The notes below the pieces were generated by a model that had not been told where the DNA came from, searched no databases, and saw nothing but the letters and a program-made list of their open reading frames with translations. The position numbers and the translations under genes are program-made. From Actinomycetota bacterium (GTDB lineage: Bacteria; Actinomycetota; Thermoleophilia; Gaiellales; Gaiellaceae): 35,166 bases of DNA. Positions 1 to 7,474 of this stretch are shown here, piece after piece. The stretch is from NCBI GenBank assembly GCA_005884945.1, contig VAYM01000116.1, positions 1-35,166 of the forward strand, read 5' to 3'. How positions within the stretch are numbered: position 1 is the first letter of the stretch; each line of letters starts with the position of its first letter.

Positions 1-848
1 GACGACGGACCGTAGACCGGGAAGACGTGGCCGCCCGGCGTCTGCAACGGCGGTGTGATCTTCGGCGGCTGCCGGAACGGGAGCTCGCCCGGCGCGGGCT
101 CCGGTGCGGGCCTGGTCGGCTTCGCCTTCGAGCCCTTCTTCGCCTTCTGTGGGTTGGGGGTCGTCGGGGTCACGGGCTGAGCCTCCGAAGCCTCCGCCGC
201 GACCTCCGCGTAGCCCACGAGGATCGACGTGCCTGCGGGCAGGCCGCCGTGGTCGGCGGTCAGGTGGATGTCGAGCGCGGTCACGAATCCGTGGTAGGCG
301 GCCGCCGATGGGCTGGACGTTCCGACTTCGATCGTGTGCAGGCTTCCCCAGTCCGCGAGGGCGACGGAAGCGCCCGGCGCGACCTGCTGTCCGAGCGCGA
401 CGAGCCCGGTGATCGTCGTGCCGGTGTCGTTTCCTGCGGCTGACCCCGGTTTCGCCGTTGCGCTCGCGTGCGCGACGACGCTCGTCGCGGTGACCTCGCC
501 GCCGAAGACGCTTAGGGTGCTGATCTCGGCCGAGGCTGTCGCGCTCGCGTTCGTTCCCGAGGTCGCCGACACGCTCGCGTTTGCCGAGCCGGTGCTGACG
601 AGCACGCCGCTCGTGCCGGCGCCGTACGAGAAGCCGCCGCTGAACTGGACCGCGTCCGGCGGCGCGGAGACCGTCGGCGTGGCCCCGCCCGTCTGGCCCG
701 GGGCGATCACCTTGATCCCGTAGGCGGTCGCCGTCGCGCCGCCCGTGGCCGTCCCTTCGGTACCCCCAGCCCCGGCGGAGGCGGCCGTCAGCAGTGTCAG
801 GGCGACGAGGACGACGAGCGACGAGCGCTTGGCCACAGGCATGGGCAT
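1..848 (-). CDS. Secreted Ala/Ser/Thr/Gly-rich wall-type protein (3' end outside window)
   Basis: The reading frame is open from ATG 848 to the left edge, so the C-terminus is missing (at least 282 codons). The N-terminus is a clear signal peptide: basic AKRSS, a hydrophobic VLVALTLLTAA core and an Ala-rich cleavage region. The body is rich in Ala, Ser, Thr, Gly and Val with alternating beta-type stretches such as SATSGTNASATASAEIS, then a Pro/Lys-rich tail (about residues 235-280) typical of a wall-spanning linker. It resembles the actinobacterial 'choice-of-anchor P' surface proteins, but that is a resemblance only. ATG 848 shares its A with the TAA of the upstream gene (TAATG), so translation is probably coupled; ATG 842 is an in-frame alternative. 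It is the last visible gene of the TauE-like operon. No catalytic motif is seen. Confidence 0.75.
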   Translation of the reverse strand, partial: MPMPVAKRSSLVVLVALTLLTAASAGAGGTEGTATGGATATAYGIKVIAPGQTGGATPTVSAPPDAVQFSGGFSYGAGTSGVLVSTGSANASVSATSGTNASATASAEISTLSVFGGEVTATSVVAHASATAKPGSAAGNDTGTTITGLVALGQQVAPGASVALADWGSLHTIEVGTSSPSAAAYHGFVTALDIHLTADHGGLPAGTSILVGYAEVAAEASEAQPVTPTTPNPQKAKKGSKAKPTRPAPEPAPGELPFRQPPKITPPLQTPGGHVFPVYGPS

Positions 849-1216
849 TATGCAACTTCGTCGGGGCCCAGCGGTCCCTCGTCCGCGTACTTCGGATCGG
901 CCGCGATCTCCTCCGCAACCGTGCGGACCTCCTGGACAAGCGCCTCGCGATGCTTCGGCTCGCGGAACAGTGCGTCGACCCACGTCTCCGACCCGTCGTA
1001 CGGGGGCACGTCGTTGTCGAACAGGAGCTGGCCGAGCACGAGCCCGACTCGGATGTACGCGAACGTGCGGAACGCGAGGATGCGATGCGGCGACGAGACG
1101 AGCCGGTCGATCTCCGGCTCGTCCGCCTGGATCTGCTCCACGATGCTCCCGATCGGCTCGTCGACCAGCGGGAGCCAGATCTCTTCCGGCCCGGCCACCG
1201 CCACAGAATAGGTCAA
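848..1216 (-). CDS. Hypothetical protein, about 122 aa
   Basis: A small acidic soluble protein with no signal peptide or membrane segment. I do not recognise the family. It is mostly predicted helix, with Asp/Glu-rich stretches (QADEPEIDRL near the N-terminus, a C-terminal DPKYADEGPLGPDE) and a central segment FRTFAYIRVGLVLGQLLFDN that could be an amphipathic or buried helix. The likely start is TTG 1216, which overlaps the TGA of the upstream TauE-like gene; GTG 1204 is an alternative. Its stop overlaps the start of the secreted-protein gene by one base. Gene order implies co-translation with the permease pair and the exported protein, but this gives no specific function. The longer in-frame extension to 1405 lies over the permease gene and is Arg-rich, so it was not used. 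Confidence 0.7.
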   Translation of the reverse strand: MTYSVAVAGPEEIWLPLVDEPIGSIVEQIQADEPEIDRLVSSPHRILAFRTFAYIRVGLVLGQLLFDNDVPPYDGSETWVDALFREPKHREALVQEVRTVAEEIAADPKYADEGPLGPDEVA

Positions 1217-1578
1217 ACGCTGCGACGCGCACGCCACGCGATCTGCGCTGCGACGACGACGAGCAGCGCGGCGAAGAGGCGGCGGAGCGTCGACTCGGCG
1301 AGCGACTCGGCGACGAACACCCCGGCCTGAGCAGCCGCAGCCGCGGCGGCGCCGATGAGGAGCGCGGCACGCCAGCGCACGTTGCCGTAGCGAGCCTGCC
1401 GCCACGTTCCGACGACGGCGGTCGGAATGATCGCGAGCAGCGACGTCCCGGTGGCGACGTGCTGCGAGAGGCCGAGCGCGACGAGCGTCGGGATGAAGAG
1501 GACCCCCCCGCCGACGCCGAACATGCCCGCCAGGACCCCGGCGACGACCCCGAGCACGATCGCGAGCGCGATCGTCAT
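1213..1578 (-). CDS. Half-size TauE/SafE-family membrane permease, second of a pair
   Basis: A 121-residue integral membrane protein with about four hydrophobic segments. It carries the family's N-terminal glycine-rich signature (GMFGVGGGVLFIPTL, about residues 18-32), followed by the typical SLLAIIPTAVVG segment. TauE/SafE (DUF81) proteins are usually about 250 residues built from two such halves and export sulfite, sulfoacetate or related organic anions. This gene encodes one half only. The start ATG 1578 overlaps the TGA of the upstream half gene as ATGA. The two products are plausibly subunits of one transporter, each supplying one repeat. The substrate cannot be told from sequence. Confidence 0.85.
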   Translation of the reverse strand: MTIALAIVLGVVAGVLAGMFGVGGGVLFIPTLVALGLSQHVATGTSLLAIIPTAVVGTWRQARYGNVRWRAALLIGAAAAAAAQAGVFVAESLAESTLRRLFAALLVVVAAQIAWRARRSV

Positions 1579-1919
1579 TTCACGAACAGCCAGATCGCGA
1601 GACCGACGAGCAACACGGCGAAGAGCAACTCGATCGTCCGCGTCCGCAGGCGCTGCTGCAGCGAGGTGCCGCCGAACGCGCCCGCCGCCGCGGGCAGTCC
1701 CACGAGGGCGGCGTACTTCACGTTCACGTCGCCGTGGAGCGCGTACGTAATCACGCCGGAAAGGGCTGTGATCCCGATCGCCGCGAGCGACGTGGCCGCG
1801 GCGTTGTGCGCGCGCCAGCGGCAAACGAGCAACAGGAGCGGAACGATGACGGTCCCGCCCCCAACCCCGAACAGCGCGCTGAAGAAACCGGCGACGAGGC
1901 CGATGAGGACGAGCCGCAC
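1575..1919 (-). CDS. Half-size TauE/SafE-family membrane permease, first of a pair
   Basis: A 114-residue membrane protein with about four transmembrane segments. It has the TauE/SafE glycine signature ALFGVGGGTVIVPLLL near residues 15-30 and a SLAAIGITALSGVITYAL second segment. It matches half of the usual ~250-residue family. The start chosen is GTG 1919, which lies six bases after a TACGAT -10 element (minus strand, 1931-1926), indicating a leaderless transcript. Upstream codons in the same frame are Arg-rich antisense of otsB and were rejected. It heads a four-gene operon with ATGA, TTGA and TAATG junctions. It probably pairs with the next gene to make a complete exporter. Confidence 0.85.
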   Translation of the reverse strand: MRLVLIGLVAGFFSALFGVGGGTVIVPLLLLVCRWRAHNAAATSLAAIGITALSGVITYALHGDVNVKYAALVGLPAAAGAFGGTSLQQRLRTRTIELLFAVLLVGLAIWLFVK

Positions 1920-1924
1920 CGCCG

Positions 1925-1931
1925 TATCGTA
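1925..1931. promoter_or_regulatory. Overlapping divergent -10 boxes (TANNNTA) for the TauE-like operon and otsB
   Basis: The seven bases TATCGTA contain TATCGT on the plus strand (1925-1930) and TACGAT on the minus strand (1931-1926). Each ends exactly six bases before a start codon: ATG 1937 (otsB) and GTG 1919 (TauE-like). No convincing -35 box was found. Both mRNAs are predicted to be leaderless. Confidence 0.6.
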
Positions 1932-1936
1932 GGCGG

Positions 1937-2644
1937 ATGGACCCGATTGAAACGCTGGCCGAGCGTCCTGCCGAGACAGCAATCCTGCTCGACGTCGACG
2001 GCGCGCTCGCGCCGATCGTGCCGCGACCCGAGGACGCACGCGTGCCGCCGGAGACGCAGGCCGAGTTGCGGCGCCTGAACGAACGGTACGCGCTCGTCGC
2101 GTGCGTAAGCGGACGCGCCGGTGAAGATGCCGCACGCGTCGTCGGCGTCCCCGGGCTCGTCTACATCGGAAACCACGGGCTCGAGCTCGAGCCCGACGCG
2201 GACGAATGGGCGGAGAAGCTTCACCGCTTGCTCGCCGAGACGGCGTGGCCCCGCACCGAGGACAAGCGTCTATCGGCGGCGCTGCACTACCGCGACGCAC
2301 AGGACGAAGCGGCGGCACGCAAGGCGCTCGACGAGATCGCAGCCCGGGCCGAGCGCCAAGGCTTTCGCACGCGTTACGGCCGCAAGGTGCTCGAGATCCT
2401 GCCTCCCCTCGACGCGAACAAGGGCACGGCCGTGCGGCGTCTCCTCGCCGACCGCAGGCTAGAGCGCGCTCTCTATGCCGGCGACGACACGACCGACCTC
2501 GACGCATTCGGCGCGCTCGACGGGCTCGAGATCGGCATCCGCGTCGCGGTCGCTTCCCCGGAAGGCCCGGCCGGGCTGCGTGCGGCAGCGGACGTCGTCG
2601 TCGACGGGCCGGCCGAGCTCCTGACGCTGTTGCGAGATCTCTGA
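1937..2644 (+). CDS. otsB: Trehalose-6-phosphate phosphatase (HAD superfamily)
   Basis: Removes phosphate from trehalose 6-phosphate to give trehalose in the cytoplasm. The 235 residues carry the family's motifs in order: LLDVDGALAPIV (nucleophile Asp19, acid/base Asp21), CVSGR (motif II, near 55), GNHGLE, and YAGDDTTDLDAF (metal-binding Asp pair near 180). The usual DxDGT reads DVDGA here, a Thr-to-Ala change just after the catalytic Asp pair; other motifs are intact. No trehalose-6-phosphate synthase gene is in the window. The start ATG 1937 sits six bases after a TATCGT -10 box. The gene faces the ABC operon and ends 12 bases from its last stop. Trehalose is a common osmoprotectant and cell-wall precursor in actinobacteria. 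Confidence 0.88.
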   Translation: MDPIETLAERPAETAILLDVDGALAPIVPRPEDARVPPETQAELRRLNERYALVACVSGRAGEDAARVVGVPGLVYIGNHGLELEPDADEWAEKLHRLLAETAWPRTEDKRLSAALHYRDAQDEAAARKALDEIAARAERQGFRTRYGRKVLEILPPLDANKGTAVRRLLADRRLERALYAGDDTTDLDAFGALDGLEIGIRVAVASPEGPAGLRAAADVVVDGPAELLTLLRDL

Positions 2645-2656
2645 GGCGTCGCTTCC

Positions 2657-3676
2657 TCAAGCCCTGACGCGCTGCTGCGTCTGCGCGTCGAAGAGAAGGA
2701 GCTTGTCGCGCGGGACGGAGAACTCCGCCTCCTGCCCGAGACCGAGCTTCTCCTCGACAGGCAGCTTCGCCTGCAGCGGGGTGTCTTTGCGCGTCATGTG
2801 CACGAGTTGCTCGTCGCCGAGGTACTCGACGACCTCGACGCGGGCCGTGAAGGCGATCGCATCCGCGCGACCGTTGCCGAGGTCGATGTGCTCCGGACGG
2901 AATCCGGCGATGCGATCCTGTCCGCCGGCGCCGTCGAGCAGGGGTGCCGGCACGAGGTTCATGGCCGGCGACCCGATGAAGCCGGCGACGAACACGTTCA
3001 CCGGGTCGGTGTAGACGTCCTCGGGAGAGCCGACCTGCTGGAGCACGCCGAGGCTCATCACGGCGATCCGGTGGCCCATCGTCATCGCCTCGACCTGGTC
3101 GTGGGTGACGTAGATCGTCGTCGTCCCGAGCGTGTTCTGCAGCTTCAGGATCTCGGCGCGCGTCTGTACGCGCAGCTTCGCGTCGAGGTTCGACAGCGGC
3201 TCGTCCATCAGGAACGCCGCCGGCTCGCGTACGATCGCGCGCCCCAGCGCGACACGCTGGCGTTGCCCGCCCGAGAGCTGCTTCGGCTTGCGCTTGACCA
3301 GCGGGCCGAGGTCGAGGATGTCGACCGCGCGGCGAACGCGCTGGTCGATGTCCTTCTTCGGGATCTTCTGGTTGCGGAGCCCGAACGCGAGGTTGTCGAA
3401 CACAGTCATGTGCGGGTAGAGCGCGTACGACTGGAAGACCATCGCGATGTCGCGATGCTGCGGAGCCACGTTGTTGACGACGCGGTCGCCGATCAGGATC
3501 CGCCCGTCCGAGACCTTCTCGAGCCCGGCGAGCATCCGCAGCGCAGTCGTCTTGCCGCAGCCCGACGGGCCGACGAGGACCATGAACTCCCCGTCCTGGA
3601 TGTCCAGAGCCAGATCGTTGACGGCCTTCGTGTCGCCGAACTCCTTCGTCACGTGGTCGTAGGTGACAGTCGCCAT
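2657..3676 (-). CDS. ugpC: Sugar ABC transporter ATP-binding protein (MsmX/UgpC type)
   Basis: A 339-residue ATPase that powers the carbohydrate importer encoded upstream. The nucleotide-binding domain (about 1-235) has Walker A GPSGCGKTT (36-44), Q-loop FQSYALYPHMTV, signature LSGGQRQRV, Walker B FLMDEPLSNLDAKLR and the switch His in YVTHDQVEAM. The C-terminal OB-fold regulatory domain (about 240-339) is typical of MalK/UgpC proteins, including the GFRPEHI motif. The length is slightly short for the family (350-370). ATG 3676 is two bases past the stop of the preceding membrane-protein gene. It is the last gene of the five-gene operon. In actinobacteria such ATPases often serve several sugar importers, so the symbol marks the family and not the substrate. 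Confidence 0.93.
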   Translation of the reverse strand: MATVTYDHVTKEFGDTKAVNDLALDIQDGEFMVLVGPSGCGKTTALRMLAGLEKVSDGRILIGDRVVNNVAPQHRDIAMVFQSYALYPHMTVFDNLAFGLRNQKIPKKDIDQRVRRAVDILDLGPLVKRKPKQLSGGQRQRVALGRAIVREPAAFLMDEPLSNLDAKLRVQTRAEILKLQNTLGTTTIYVTHDQVEAMTMGHRIAVMSLGVLQQVGSPEDVYTDPVNVFVAGFIGSPAMNLVPAPLLDGAGGQDRIAGFRPEHIDLGNGRADAIAFTARVEVVEYLGDEQLVHMTRKDTPLQAKLPVEEKLGLGQEAEFSVPRDKLLLFDAQTQQRVRA

Positions 3677-3678
3677 GC

Positions 3679-4323
3679 TCACGCCTCCCGGGCTGGATTC
3701 TTCGGCAACGCGAAGTGGGCGGAAACGAGGAACGAGTACGCGATCGTGAGCGTGAGGAACGGCAGGATCGCCGCAGCGACGCCGATGACGTTCACGAGCA
3801 GCAGCGTGACTGCCAGCCCGAGAAAGCCGAGCGGCCGCCGCGCGAGGACGAGCGCGGCGTCCCGGGCAACCGCACGCAGCGGCCGGTCCGACTCGAAGAC
3901 GACGAGCGGCCAGAGCGCGAGTTGGAAGACGCCGAACATCAGCAGCAGGTAGATGCAAACCGCGGCGAAGGGCCATGCCCACGTGCCCGCATGGGCGTAG
4001 AACGGCACGGCCAGAGCACCGAGCCCGACAGCCGCGGCGAGCGCCAACCCGAGCGCGAGGCCGTGACGCCAGTGCCGGCGCAAACCTCTGACCGCCTCGG
4101 CCAGCCGGAGGTCTTCGGTCTGTGCAAGCGTCACGGCGCAGTGCATCAGGGCCGCGATCGCGGGGCCGATGAGGATCGCGAGGAGAAGCGCCGCGCGCAC
4201 TGCCATGCTCGCGAGCACGACGAGGAGGACCCCCGCCCCTAGGAGCATGTTCAGGACGATGAGCCGCCACGCATGGTGGTAGAGGTCCGCGGCTGCGGCG
4301 CCGAGCGCGCGCCGAAGCGTCAT
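3679..4323 (-). CDS. Integral membrane protein, YesL/DUF624-like
   Basis: A 214-residue protein with five or six hydrophobic segments: LIVLNMLLGAGVLLVVLASM, the following AALLLAILIGPAIAAL, LALGLALAAAVGLGALAV, then VCIYLLLMFGVFQLAL and a long C-terminal hydrophobic stretch. The size, topology and position inside a sugar ABC operon match DUF624 (YesL) proteins, whose biochemical role is not established. ATG 4323 overlaps the TGA of the permease gene as ATGA, so translation is coupled. It may act as an accessory or assembly factor for the transporter; this is inferred from context only. No catalytic residues are recognisable. Confidence 0.72.
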   Translation of the reverse strand: MTLRRALGAAAADLYHHAWRLIVLNMLLGAGVLLVVLASMAVRAALLLAILIGPAIAALMHCAVTLAQTEDLRLAEAVRGLRRHWRHGLALGLALAAAVGLGALAVPFYAHAGTWAWPFAAVCIYLLLMFGVFQLALWPLVVFESDRPLRAVARDAALVLARRPLGFLGLAVTLLLVNVIGVAAAILPFLTLTIAYSFLVSAHFALPKNPAREA

Positions 4324-5291
4324 CCCTTCACCCCTGCCGCGGCGACGCCCGCGACGAAGTAGCGCTGGAAGACGATGAAGAGCGCGAGGATCGGAAGGAT
4401 CGCAAGCACGCTCGCCGCCATCAGCGGCGGCCACAGCGTCGTATATGCGAACCGGAAGTTCGCGATCCCGATCGGGATGGTGAACTGGCTCCTGTCCTGC
4501 AGCAAGATCGCCGGCCAGAAGAGCCCGTTCCACGACCCCTGGAACGTGAGGATGCCCACGGCGGCGAGGGCCGGACCCGCAAGCGGGAGCATCACCTTGC
4601 GATACGTCTTGAAGTAGCTCGCACCGTCGAGCTTCGCCGCCTCCTCGAGGTCGCGCGGAATCGTGAGGAAGTACTGCCGCATCAGGAACAGGCTCGACGC
4701 GGAGACGAGCTGGATCAGGATGACGCCGTTGCGGTTGACAAAGCTCGCGTTGTGGAAGCCGAGATGCCCGACCCAGCTCGGGATCCAGTTGACGAGCATG
4801 AGGTAGATCGGGACGAGCCGCAGCTGGTCGGGGATCATCAGCGTCCCGAGCACGAGCATGAAGAGCACTTCGCGACCGGGGAACTTGAGGCGTGCGAACG
4901 CGTAACCGCCGAGCGAGGCGAGGAAGAGGTTCGAGACGGTGATCGCGCCGGCGATGATCGCGCTGTTCAGCGTGTAGCGCCCGAAGTTGAAGGTGTGGAA
5001 GGCCTCGTGGTAGCCGGAGGTCGTCCAGTGCCTCGGAAGAAGCGAGAAGCCGCCAAGCGTGTCGGCGAGCGTCCGAAAGGAGGTCGACACGCTCCAGAGG
5101 AACGGGATCGCGAACAGCGCCGCGACGAGGAACATCACGGTGTAGGCGATCACGCTCCGGATCCGCTCCGCCCGCTCGCGGCCGGGGATACCGGTCGTTG
5201 TGGCGGGCCCGCCCTTCGCAGCCTCCCCTTCGCGTGCGAGCTCCTCTGCGGCGGCGAGCGGCGGGATCGGCGGGAGGTCTTCGGTGCTCAT
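4320..5291 (-). CDS. Sugar ABC transporter permease, MalG type
   Basis: A 323-residue inner-membrane permease with six predicted transmembrane helices after a long polar N-terminus (about residues 1-45, Glu/Ala/Pro-rich). The cytoplasmic EAA loop that docks the ATPase reads DLEEAAKLDGASYFKTYRKV, a good match to the MalG/CUT1 consensus. A C-terminal RYFVAGVAAAGVKG is also typical of MalG proteins. ATG 5291 shares one base with the stop of the upstream permease (TGATG). It forms a heterodimeric channel with that permease. The 45-residue N-terminal extension is longer than in MalG and has no recognisable domain. Confidence 0.93.
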   Translation of the reverse strand: MSTEDLPPIPPLAAAEELAREGEAAKGGPATTTGIPGRERAERIRSVIAYTVMFLVAALFAIPFLWSVSTSFRTLADTLGGFSLLPRHWTTSGYHEAFHTFNFGRYTLNSAIIAGAITVSNLFLASLGGYAFARLKFPGREVLFMLVLGTLMIPDQLRLVPIYLMLVNWIPSWVGHLGFHNASFVNRNGVILIQLVSASSLFLMRQYFLTIPRDLEEAAKLDGASYFKTYRKVMLPLAGPALAAVGILTFQGSWNGLFWPAILLQDRSQFTIPIGIANFRFAYTTLWPPLMAASVLAILPILALFIVFQRYFVAGVAAAGVKG

Positions 5292-6211
5292 CAGGCGACC
5301 TCGGCCCTGCCGAACAGCAGCCGCTGGATGAGCGTCACCGTGAAGATGAAGGCGAACAGGACAACCCCGACGGCGGCCGCATACCCGAACGAGATGCTCT
5401 TGATCGCCTGGTTGTAGAGGTAGAGGACCACGGTCATCGTCGAATAGTTCGGACCGCCGGACGCACCACCGATCAGGAACGCCTGATCGAACATCTGCAG
5501 GGAGCCGATGATCGAGACCACGAGGACGAAGAAATGACCCGGCTTCAGTAGCGGGAAGGTGACCTTCCAGAACGTTCGCCACGCTCCCGCGCCGTCGATT
5601 GCGGCGGCCTCGTAGACGTCGACGGGGATCGCCTGCAACGAGGCGAGGTAGAAGAGCATCATCGTGCCCGAGGTCGTCCAGGCGTTCAGGCCGATGATCG
5701 ACGGCAGCGCAGTGTTCTCCTGCGTGAACCAGGCGTTCGTGTGGTGGTAGCCGAGGTGGTGCAGGACCGTGTTGAAGAGCCCGTCCGAGGCGAGGATGTA
5801 GGTCGCGATCGAGGCGATCGCCGCGGAGGCGGCCAGCGACGGGAAGTAGAACGCGGCGCGGAAGAACGTCCGGAACCGGATCGACTGGTTGACGACGACC
5901 GCGAGCGCGAGCCCGAGCGCCATCTGCAGCGGCACGACGAAGACCGTGTAGACGAGCGTGTTCCGCACCGCGTGGTGCCAGAAAACCGCGTCGTGGTAGA
6001 GGGTCCGATAGTTCCCCCAGCCGACGTACGGGCCCTTGAAGATCTGCCAGTTGTAGCGGCTGATGTAGAACGCGTAGCCGACGGGGAAGATGAAGAAGAG
6101 CAAAAAGAACGCCATCGGCAGCGCGACGAACCCGTAGCCGACCAGCGCCTCCCTCGTCCGCTCGTTGCCGAGCCCCCGCGCCTGCCGTCGTTTCGCGACT
6201 GCGACCGCCAT
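5291..6211 (-). CDS. Sugar ABC transporter permease, MalF type
   Basis: A 306-residue CUT1-family permease with six predicted membrane helices. The EAA loop reads DVYEAAAIDGAGAWRTFWKV, the ATPase contact site. The first helix (FVALPMAFFLLFFIFPVGYA) and the following YNWQIFKGPYVGWGNY segment are characteristic of MalF/UgpA proteins. ATG 6211 was chosen over TTG 6223 because a GGAGG ribosome-binding site lies just upstream at the normal distance. A strong hairpin (6226-6265) sits between this site and the binding-protein gene. Partner of the MalG-type permease, with which it overlaps by one base. Confidence 0.93.
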   Translation of the reverse strand: MAVAVAKRRQARGLGNERTREALVGYGFVALPMAFFLLFFIFPVGYAFYISRYNWQIFKGPYVGWGNYRTLYHDAVFWHHAVRNTLVYTVFVVPLQMALGLALAVVVNQSIRFRTFFRAAFYFPSLAASAAIASIATYILASDGLFNTVLHHLGYHHTNAWFTQENTALPSIIGLNAWTTSGTMMLFYLASLQAIPVDVYEAAAIDGAGAWRTFWKVTFPLLKPGHFFVLVVSIIGSLQMFDQAFLIGGASGGPNYSTMTVVLYLYNQAIKSISFGYAAAVGVVLFAFIFTVTLIQRLLFGRAEVA

Positions 6212-6225
6212 CGCCCCCTCCAACT

Positions 6226-6265
6226 ACTGCTTCCCGCACGCCCCGGAGGACGCGCGGGAAGCAGT
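6226..6265 (-). promoter_or_regulatory. Intercistronic hairpin between binding-protein and permease genes
   Basis: Perfect 12-bp inverted repeat: actgcttcccgc at 6226-6237 pairs with gcgggaagcagt at 6254-6265 across a 16-base loop. On the transcribed (minus) strand it follows the binding-protein stop and ends just before the GGAGG of the permease gene. There is no U-run, so it is more likely an RNA-stability or attenuation element than a full terminator. Comparable hairpins follow malE in other bacteria and keep binding-protein mRNA in excess. Confidence 0.7.
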
Positions 6266-6277
6266 CGCTACCTCATC

Positions 6278-7474
6278 CTAACGTGCAGCCGCGGCGATCT
6301 TCTGGAGCATGGAGTTCACCGACTCCTTGCCCGCGATGACCGCGGTCAGCTCGTTGTTCGCCACGTCGTTCCAGATGTGACGGAATCCAACCTGCGCACC
6401 CCAGCCGTGTACCGACGCGGGGTACTTCGTGAACGCGCCGCGTCCCGCGACCGCGTGCACGTCGTTCCGCGTCGGCAGCGCGAGGCCGAGCGAGACCCAC
6501 TGCTGCATGCCCTGGCGACCGACGAGGTACTTGAGCAGCTCCCAGGCAGCCGGCTTGTTCTTCGAGTCCTTCGCCATCGAGTAGGAGACGGTGAAGGCCA
6601 GGTTGCCGCGCGTCTTGCCCTTCGGCAGGGGCGCCGTCGTGAACTTCACGCCCGGGAAACCGGCCATGGTCGGGAACATCCAGTTCCCCTCGAACGCGAA
6701 TGCGACCTTCTGCTTGCCGAAGGCCTCACCGCACCAGCTCGACCCGAGCTTGTCGGGCGTCGCCGCGAGACCGGACTTGATCAGGCCGACGTAGAAGTTC
6801 ACGGCCGTCCTGAACGGGGCGCTGTTCGCGCTCTTGAACTGGCCGTTCCCGCCCGCCTGATACACGAACGCCATCAGCCGTGCCCAGTCCGCGCTGAGAC
6901 AGATCGGCTTGCCGCCCGGAACGTTGATCTTCGACGCGACGCTCTTCAGCTGCGCCCACGTCTTCGGGATCGGGTTGCTCCCGAGCAGGGTCGTGTTGAC
7001 CTCCATGCCGAGAGACGACCAGTCCTTCGGGAAGCCGTAGATGTGCCCCTTGACCTTGAACGCGTTCAAGAGGTTCTTGATGTACGGCTTCGTCGAGAAG
7101 TGCGAGGCCTTGACATACGAGTCGAGGTTCTGCAGCACTCCCTGGCCGACCCAATCGCGGATGTCCGCCACGTCGACGTAGAGCACGTCCGGCGGTTTGC
7201 GAGCCGCGAACTTCGCGAGCTCCTGAGCCTGGTAGTCGCCGGTGATCGACTGGTAGTTGACGTGGATCTTCGGGTGCGATGCCTCGAAGTCCTTCACGAC
7301 CTTGGCGAGCTTCGTCTCCTCGGCGGGCGAGACCTGCCAGCCATTCAGAGTCACCGTCCCCGAAGGCGCCTTCCCTGCACTGGCGCTCGTACGCCCGGCC
7401 GATGCCGCCGCAACCACCGCCGCCACGAGAATGGCGACGAGGAGCGCGGTCGGCAGTAGCAGCCGTTTACGCAT
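6278..7474 (-). CDS. Extracellular sugar-binding protein of ABC importer (MalE/UgpB-like, family 1)
   Basis: A 398-residue secreted solute-binding protein. The N-terminus is a signal peptide (MRKRLL, hydrophobic core, AASAG cleavage region at about 25). The mature part follows the family-1 pattern: GTVTLNGWQVSPAEETKLAKV, then DFEASHPKIHVNYQS, PPDVLYVDVADIRDWV and IYGFPKDWSSLGMEVNT. The late WELLKYLVGRQGMQQWV segment is typical of glycerol-phosphate, maltose and trehalose binders. No lipobox Cys is present, unusual for a Gram-positive-type envelope. ATG 7474 has a strong AAAGGAGG site (minus strand, 7491-7484) nine bases upstream, so unlike most leading genes here this mRNA has a leader. First gene of the operon. 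The exact sugar is unknown; the neighbouring debranching enzyme favours alpha-glucosides. Confidence 0.92.
   Translation of the reverse strand: MRKRLLLPTALLVAILVAAVVAAASAGRTSASAGKAPSGTVTLNGWQVSPAEETKLAKVVKDFEASHPKIHVNYQSITGDYQAQELAKFAARKPPDVLYVDVADIRDWVGQGVLQNLDSYVKASHFSTKPYIKNLLNAFKVKGHIYGFPKDWSSLGMEVNTTLLGSNPIPKTWAQLKSVASKINVPGGKPICLSADWARLMAFVYQAGGNGQFKSANSAPFRTAVNFYVGLIKSGLAATPDKLGSSWCGEAFGKQKVAFAFEGNWMFPTMAGFPGVKFTTAPLPKGKTRGNLAFTVSYSMAKDSKNKPAAWELLKYLVGRQGMQQWVSLGLALPTRNDVHAVAGRGAFTKYPASVHGWGAQVGFRHIWNDVANNELTAVIAGKESVNSMLQKIAAAAR

Noticed and set aside
5741-7459. A 572-codon open frame on the plus strand across the sugar ABC genes
   Set aside because: Composition is Arg/Val/Glu-rich with no recognisable motif, and it lies antisense to well-supported binding-protein and permease genes; it is a high-GC shadow frame.
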